DNA from: an uncultured Planctomycetaceae bacterium
Lineage (GTDB): Bacteria > Planctomycetota > Planctomycetia > Planctomycetales > Planctomycetaceae
Direction: 5' to 3'
Assembly: GCA_903921605.1 (NCBI GenBank)
Contig: CAIXQV010000667.1
Span: 1 to 18,275 of the forward strand
Length of the DNA: 18,275 nt
In this document: positions 14,442 to 18,275 of the stretch, piece after piece
Layout: each line of letters begins with the position of its first letter
Numbering within the stretch: position 1 is the stretch's first letter
Notes under the pieces: generated by a model
The model's database searches: none
What the model was told of the DNA's origin: nothing
What the model saw: the letters and a program-made list of their open reading frames with translations, nothing else
Translations under genes and position numbers: made by a program

Positions 14442-16499
14442 TTAGCGGACTCGAAGGTGAAGGAACGCAACAGATGACCAGAAGAACGCAGTAAAAGACG
14501 CCGCGACACAAACGGCTTTCCAGGCCCAATGCCATCGTCGTTCGCGAAACAGAATCTTGCCGGCGATCGAAAATGGAATCGCGGCCGCGAATCCACCAAG
14601 GAACACCCATTCGAAGACCAGACTCAATCGGCGACAGGCAAGAAAATACAGCAAGCACGTCGCCAGAAAAATAATGCAGGCGAGGCCTGACCGCCATCGT
14701 TCTCGTCGACTTATTGTTTTTCGAGTCAGCGCTAATCGGTCCATGAGCATTTGGAAACTGGCGAAGAGACAGACCGGCCATGTGAAAATGAAATCCTTCA
14801 TCAACGGACTGAAGAATGTTGTTCCTGCGGAACCGATCAGAAAAACCATGATCCAAGCGACTGTCTGCCGTGTCTCCGTCGAAAGTTTTCGTAAAGGACC
14901 GACTACCATTGCCGTCAGCATGATCGCAAAGCAGCCGCCGACGATTCCGAATAAACAGACCTGATACCATTTCATCAGCCATTCCTGAGAGGGAATGTCG
15001 AAGGCATATTCAGGTTCTACTCCAAGAATAATCGCGGCCCAGTCAAAGTACTCAGCCTGTGGGATTGAAGCTGTCGTTGTCGCTGTGCTTCTTAAATCCG
15101 CTTCCAGCGATTCAGGTTGTCCCAGAAATAGGCAGGCCGCGCGGCTGTGATTGCGTAAATAAAGCCGACCGTTCGAAAGGGCTGGTTGTGTCCAGCAGAT
15201 TTCTCCCGCCAGAACCGACACACGACCTAACTCTTCGTATCGTTCCGATGTTGCGCGAGCCAGAATCAGTTCGCCGAGGTCGTTGAACAAGATGAGCTTT
15301 CCATCTGCGGCAATAACCGTTGCGTGTCCGATTAATTGTTCAGAACCCGCCATGGTTGACGGAACTGACTCCGTCCCGGAAACTCGCATTGGGCGACCAT
15401 TGCCCACCGACCAGTTTTCTTTCCCAGTCATGAAATCAATGCAGCGAAAGATTCCTCGAGTTGAACGATGGGTCTTCGCCTGTGGCTCAAGGACATCGAA
15501 ACCGTAGACGGCGCCGTCGAGGAGGACGCTGGGAAAGATGTCATTTGAGATCAGCGGCTGTTTGCCGATTGATTGAACCGGGTTCGTTTCATCGTTAGTA
15601 AGTTCCAGAAGTTCAGCCCCGGCTTTGAACGGGCTTGAGATCCAGAGATAAGGTTCGTCATACAACGGCCAGGAAGAATGCTCATCGTAGCCTTCAGACA
15701 GTTTATGTTCCCAAAGAACCTTGCCGCTTTGGAGATCATGACCTACTAGGACGTTCTCCCCGTATCCAATGACGAGCTGACGCCCCCGAAACGTCACGGG
15801 GAATGCCGGAGCGTAGCTCGTTGCGTAGTTGCCGGCCTGCCAGATGACGGCTCCTGTTTTCGTGTTCAATGCGACCATCGCCGCGTCGGGACATCCGACG
15901 GGAAGAATCACTTTGTCGTCAACAACCGTTGGAGAACAGGCGTACCCAAACCCTGTTAACTCACCGTTGAATCGTTCAGACAAATCGACTGACCAGATCA
16001 AATGCCCATCGTCAGCGTTGAGGCATCCAATCAAACCGGCCGGGCTTGCGAAATAGAGACATCCATCGTCATAAGTTGGAGTCGCCCTGGGGCCCGGATA
16101 AACACCTGCGGGATCGTACGGCCAGTCGTAGCGATACTCCCAAAGTGTTGCTCCTGTGTTCGCATCGAAGCACGAAACAAATTGACCTCGAAGAGTCTGG
16201 TATTGAGTGGCAACTCGTTTGTCCCACGCAACAAACGCGGAATAGCCCTGCCCAAGCTCTCGAGTCCAGAGGACCGGGGGGCCTTCCTTCGGCCAATGAT
16301 CAACAAGATTCGATTCCGATGAAATCCCGTTCCAGGCCGATCCACGAATCGATGGCCAGTCGTGGCTTGATACGTTGTTGCTAACGTCTCGGTAATCCTG
16401 CGGGTTCGCTGCAGCAGAGTTTCCTTCGTCCGCTCCCACGGCAACGACAGCCACTGCATTCAGCAAAAAGAGCAGGGCAGTTGTTTGAAGGCGTTGCAT
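14442..16499 (-). CDS. PQQ-like beta-propeller fused to six C-terminal membrane helices
   Basis: From ATG 16499 the protein has 685 residues and a signal peptide (about 1-22). A TTG at 16514, directly after the upstream stop, is an alternative start. SHDWPSIRGSAWNGISSES (about 45-63) is the usual opening of planctomycete PQQ-like propellers. The blades show repeated G-x-x-x-W tryptophan docking motifs (GATLWEY, GHLIWSV, GAVIWQA, GKVLWEH, KENWSV), ending by about 470. From about 511 to the C-terminus there are six hydrophobic segments (about 511-534, 546-563, 570-588, 605-625, 628-655, 664-685) of no recognised family. The propeller would sit outside the membrane. Catalytic PQQ residues were not identified, so it may be a binding scaffold. 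The gene starts 15 nt after the PSD1 gene and is probably co-expressed with it. Confidence 0.88.
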   Translation of the reverse strand: MQRLQTTALLFLLNAVAVVAVGADEGNSAAANPQDYRDVSNNVSSHDWPSIRGSAWNGISSESNLVDHWPKEGPPVLWTRELGQGYSAFVAWDKRVATQYQTLRGQFVSCFDANTGATLWEYRYDWPYDPAGVYPGPRATPTYDDGCLYFASPAGLIGCLNADDGHLIWSVDLSERFNGELTGFGYACSPTVVDDKVILPVGCPDAAMVALNTKTGAVIWQAGNYATSYAPAFPVTFRGRQLVIGYGENVLVGHDLQSGKVLWEHKLSEGYDEHSSWPLYDEPYLWISSPFKAGAELLELTNDETNPVQSIGKQPLISNDIFPSVLLDGAVYGFDVLEPQAKTHRSTRGIFRCIDFMTGKENWSVGNGRPMRVSGTESVPSTMAGSEQLIGHATVIAADGKLILFNDLGELILARATSERYEELGRVSVLAGEICWTQPALSNGRLYLRNHSRAACLFLGQPESLEADLRSTATTTASIPQAEYFDWAAIILGVEPEYAFDIPSQEWLMKWYQVCLFGIVGGCFAIMLTAMVVGPLRKLSTETRQTVAWIMVFLIGSAGTTFFSPLMKDFIFTWPVCLFASFQMLMDRLALTRKTISRRERWRSGLACIIFLATCLLYFLACRRLSLVFEWVFLGGFAAAIPFSIAGKILFRERRWHWAWKAVCVAASFTAFFWSSVAFLHLRVR

Positions 16500-16514
16500 A
16501 AAGTGGTGTCGCAA

Positions 16515-18275
16515 CTAATCAACGAAGACGAATTCGTTCGACAGTAACAGAGATTGAACATACTCTTGCCACGAGCTGAATTCGCCGTCAGGCGCAGGGG
16601 CTGTTGATGGATCTGCAAGAGGAATATCAGCGAGAAAATTCTTTCCGAGTTGCAACTCTTCAGTCGTAGGACTGCGGGAATAGATCAGTTCGTACAGATC
16701 CTGAATTCGTTGTTCAATCTCGACTGAGTCGCTGGAGTTCTGTCGAGGAGAAATGCGATTTGCCAGCGCCGTCGTTTGTTGTTGGATGAACGCACTATTC
16801 AACAGATAGAGTGCCTGCTGAGGAACCGTGGTCTGCAAACGTTGCGGTGCAGAGCTGTCCGGTGCGACAAAGTCAAAGGTCCTGAATAGTCCGGGTAAAT
16901 TCTGGCGATCAATGAAGCCGTAGATTGTGCGGCGGGTGGAGAAAGGTTCGGATAACAACGGTACCGATGTGCCTCCCATCGTGAAGTCGATCTGGCTTGA
17001 AACAGTCAACAGAGAATCTCGCAATGACTCCCAATCCAGTCGCCTTCGATTCATTTTCCAGAGCCATCGATTCTCAGGATCTTTTGACTCGCCATCTGAA
17101 CGGCTCTGACTTTGCTGCTGATAAGTCTCAGACAACATGATTGTGCGGTGAAGCGTTTTGATAGACCAGCCGTTGGCCATAAATTGACTTGCCAGATAGT
17201 CCAGCAAATCCGGATGCGTTGGCGCCTCACCGCGTAATCCAAAATCGCTGGGTGTCCGGACAAGTCCATTTCCAAAATGATGCAACCAGACGCGATTGAC
17301 CATGACCCTGGCCGTCAATGGATTCTCAGGATTCACGATCGCCATCGCCAATTCCAGACGGCCACTGCCTGTCTGGAAAGGACGTCGATCCGGAGGACTT
17401 AGAACTTGCAGGAATTGTCGAGGGACTTTCTCACCGGGGTTACTTGCATTGCCTCTGAGGAAGATATGCGAGTCTGCCGGAGTTTCTGAGTCCAGCAGAA
17501 CATGTGCATGTGGCGCGGCTCCGGGAGAGGCAATCCAGTCCTCGATCAGCCGTTGCTGTTCGTGGAATTGATTCTGAGTCGTCGCGTCGACAAACAGGAA
17601 GTCCTGAATCTCGTTCAATGAGACGACTGCGGGCGATTCGGCACCGTACAGCAGTTGTCGGACCTCTTCCAGATCCGTATCTGATAGCGCAGTTGCTCCT
17701 GTTGACTTCGCGTTATTCCAATGTGCGTCAACGTTTGCGAATACTTCACTGTAGCACTTTGAGACATCATTCAGATTGTTGATTGGGGCCGACTTGAGAG
17801 CATCCAGTATGGCTCGATTAACACGCTGGCCATTCCCATCGGCGTACCACTTCGCGATCAGCTCAGCAGACGCCTGGGCAAACGCTTCTTTTGATTCCGT
17901 TTCTGTGAGCTGAGCTAGTTTGTGCCACGGCGTGAGAACGGGATCATGATGTCGCCGACTTTTCTCCAGCAAGCGAGCCCAGCGTTGGATGACGGCCGGG
18001 TTGAGGTCCTTCGACGCGTCGATTAAGAACATGACCGGCAAAAAATTGGCCTGAACTTTCTCGAATTGTCCGGCAAGTAAATATTCGCCTGCACGTTTCC
18101 GAAATGATAACTCCAATTCCGTCTTCTTTGCGTACAGGAAATCGTCGAACTGCTTTGTTCGTCGCTCAAGTTCTTCCAGGTAGGCCTGGTGTTGTGCAAG
18201 TTCAGTCGTCGGCAGGATCAGTGGTGGAACCTCAGGCTCGTACGAACTGGCAAAGACGCCATGCAGGCTGTAATA
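16515..18275 (-). CDS. DUF1549/DUF1553 (PSD1-type) protein, 5' end beyond the right edge
   Basis: The frame is open to the window edge and no start is visible; the last 586 residues are seen. The visible N-terminus reads YYSLHGVFASSYEP, the end of a DUF1549 domain, followed by a helical, charged linker. The C-terminal half is DUF1553: MVNRVWLHHFGNGLVRTPSDFG, LDYLASQFMANGWSIKTLHR, WKMNRRRLDWESLRDSLL, TIYGFIDRQNLPGLFRTFD, QTTVPQQALYLLNSAF and YELIYSRSPTTEEL. These proteins are abundant in planctomycetes, usually exported, often with an N-terminal cytochrome c domain that would lie outside this window. Their function is unknown. The customary partner is a DUF1501 gene; here the propeller-membrane fusion follows instead. 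The TAG stop at 16517-16515 lies 15 nt from the next ATG. Confidence 0.93.
   Translation of the reverse strand, partial: YYSLHGVFASSYEPEVPPLILPTTELAQHQAYLEELERRTKQFDDFLYAKKTELELSFRKRAGEYLLAGQFEKVQANFLPVMFLIDASKDLNPAVIQRWARLLEKSRRHHDPVLTPWHKLAQLTETESKEAFAQASAELIAKWYADGNGQRVNRAILDALKSAPINNLNDVSKCYSEVFANVDAHWNNAKSTGATALSDTDLEEVRQLLYGAESPAVVSLNEIQDFLFVDATTQNQFHEQQRLIEDWIASPGAAPHAHVLLDSETPADSHIFLRGNASNPGEKVPRQFLQVLSPPDRRPFQTGSGRLELAMAIVNPENPLTARVMVNRVWLHHFGNGLVRTPSDFGLRGEAPTHPDLLDYLASQFMANGWSIKTLHRTIMLSETYQQQSQSRSDGESKDPENRWLWKMNRRRLDWESLRDSLLTVSSQIDFTMGGTSVPLLSEPFSTRRTIYGFIDRQNLPGLFRTFDFVAPDSSAPQRLQTTVPQQALYLLNSAFIQQQTTALANRISPRQNSSDSVEIEQRIQDLYELIYSRSPTTEELQLGKNFLADIPLADPSTAPAPDGEFSSWQEYVQSLLLSNEFVFVD

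Overview
The window looks like chromosomal DNA of a planctomycete, probably a marine or aquatic one. The grounds are the family content: a DUF1559 pseudopilin-like protein with an H-x9-DG tail, a DUF1549/DUF1553 (PSD1-type) protein, a Tat-exported Gfo/Idh/MocA oxidoreductase, a DUF1080 protein, an iduronate-sulfatase-like enzyme, a ceramidase-like protein and a PQQ-type propeller. That combination is typical of Planctomycetota. I cannot name a genus. No rRNA, tRNA, CRISPR array, transposase or phage gene was seen.

Layout. (1) 1-109: the 5' end of a minus-strand secreted protein, with a 63-nt nested palindrome (147-209) just upstream and about 500 bp without a gene. (2) 714-4658, plus strand: a four-gene run of DUF1559 pseudopilin-like protein, small lipoprotein, histidine-rich polytopic membrane protein (overlapping the lipoprotein by 1 nt) and a membrane-anchored TPR protein. 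(3) 4709-5704, minus strand: an M50 (site-2 protease type) membrane metalloprotease. It is convergent with the TPR gene and divergent from the next block. (4) 6007-10157, plus strand: Gfo/Idh/MocA oxidoreductase, DUF1080 (3-keto-glycoside hydrolase family) protein and IlvD/Edd dehydratase. Strong terminators follow the first and third genes, and another terminator-like hairpin lies in the leader of the first. (5) 10337-12031, plus strand: a sulfatase with two C-terminal EF-hands. (6) 12069-18275, minus strand, read right to left: PSD1 protein (5' end beyond the window), PQQ-like propeller fused to six membrane helices, ceramidase-like protein and GH16 beta-glucanase.

How they may work together. 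Blocks 4-6 read as extracellular and periplasmic glycan or glycoconjugate breakdown: a GH16 endo-glucanase, a sulfatase, an oxidoreductase plus 3-keto-glycosidase pair, a dehydratase that may be either biosynthetic or catabolic, and the PSD1/PQQ pair of still unknown role. Block 2 is a candidate envelope module of unknown function. Its histidine-rich membrane protein and the propeller-membrane fusion of block 6 are the two genes least explained by known biology.

All family assignments come from motifs read by eye; no database search was run. Several start codons were moved downstream from longer open frames, on the evidence of ribosome-binding sites and signal sequences.
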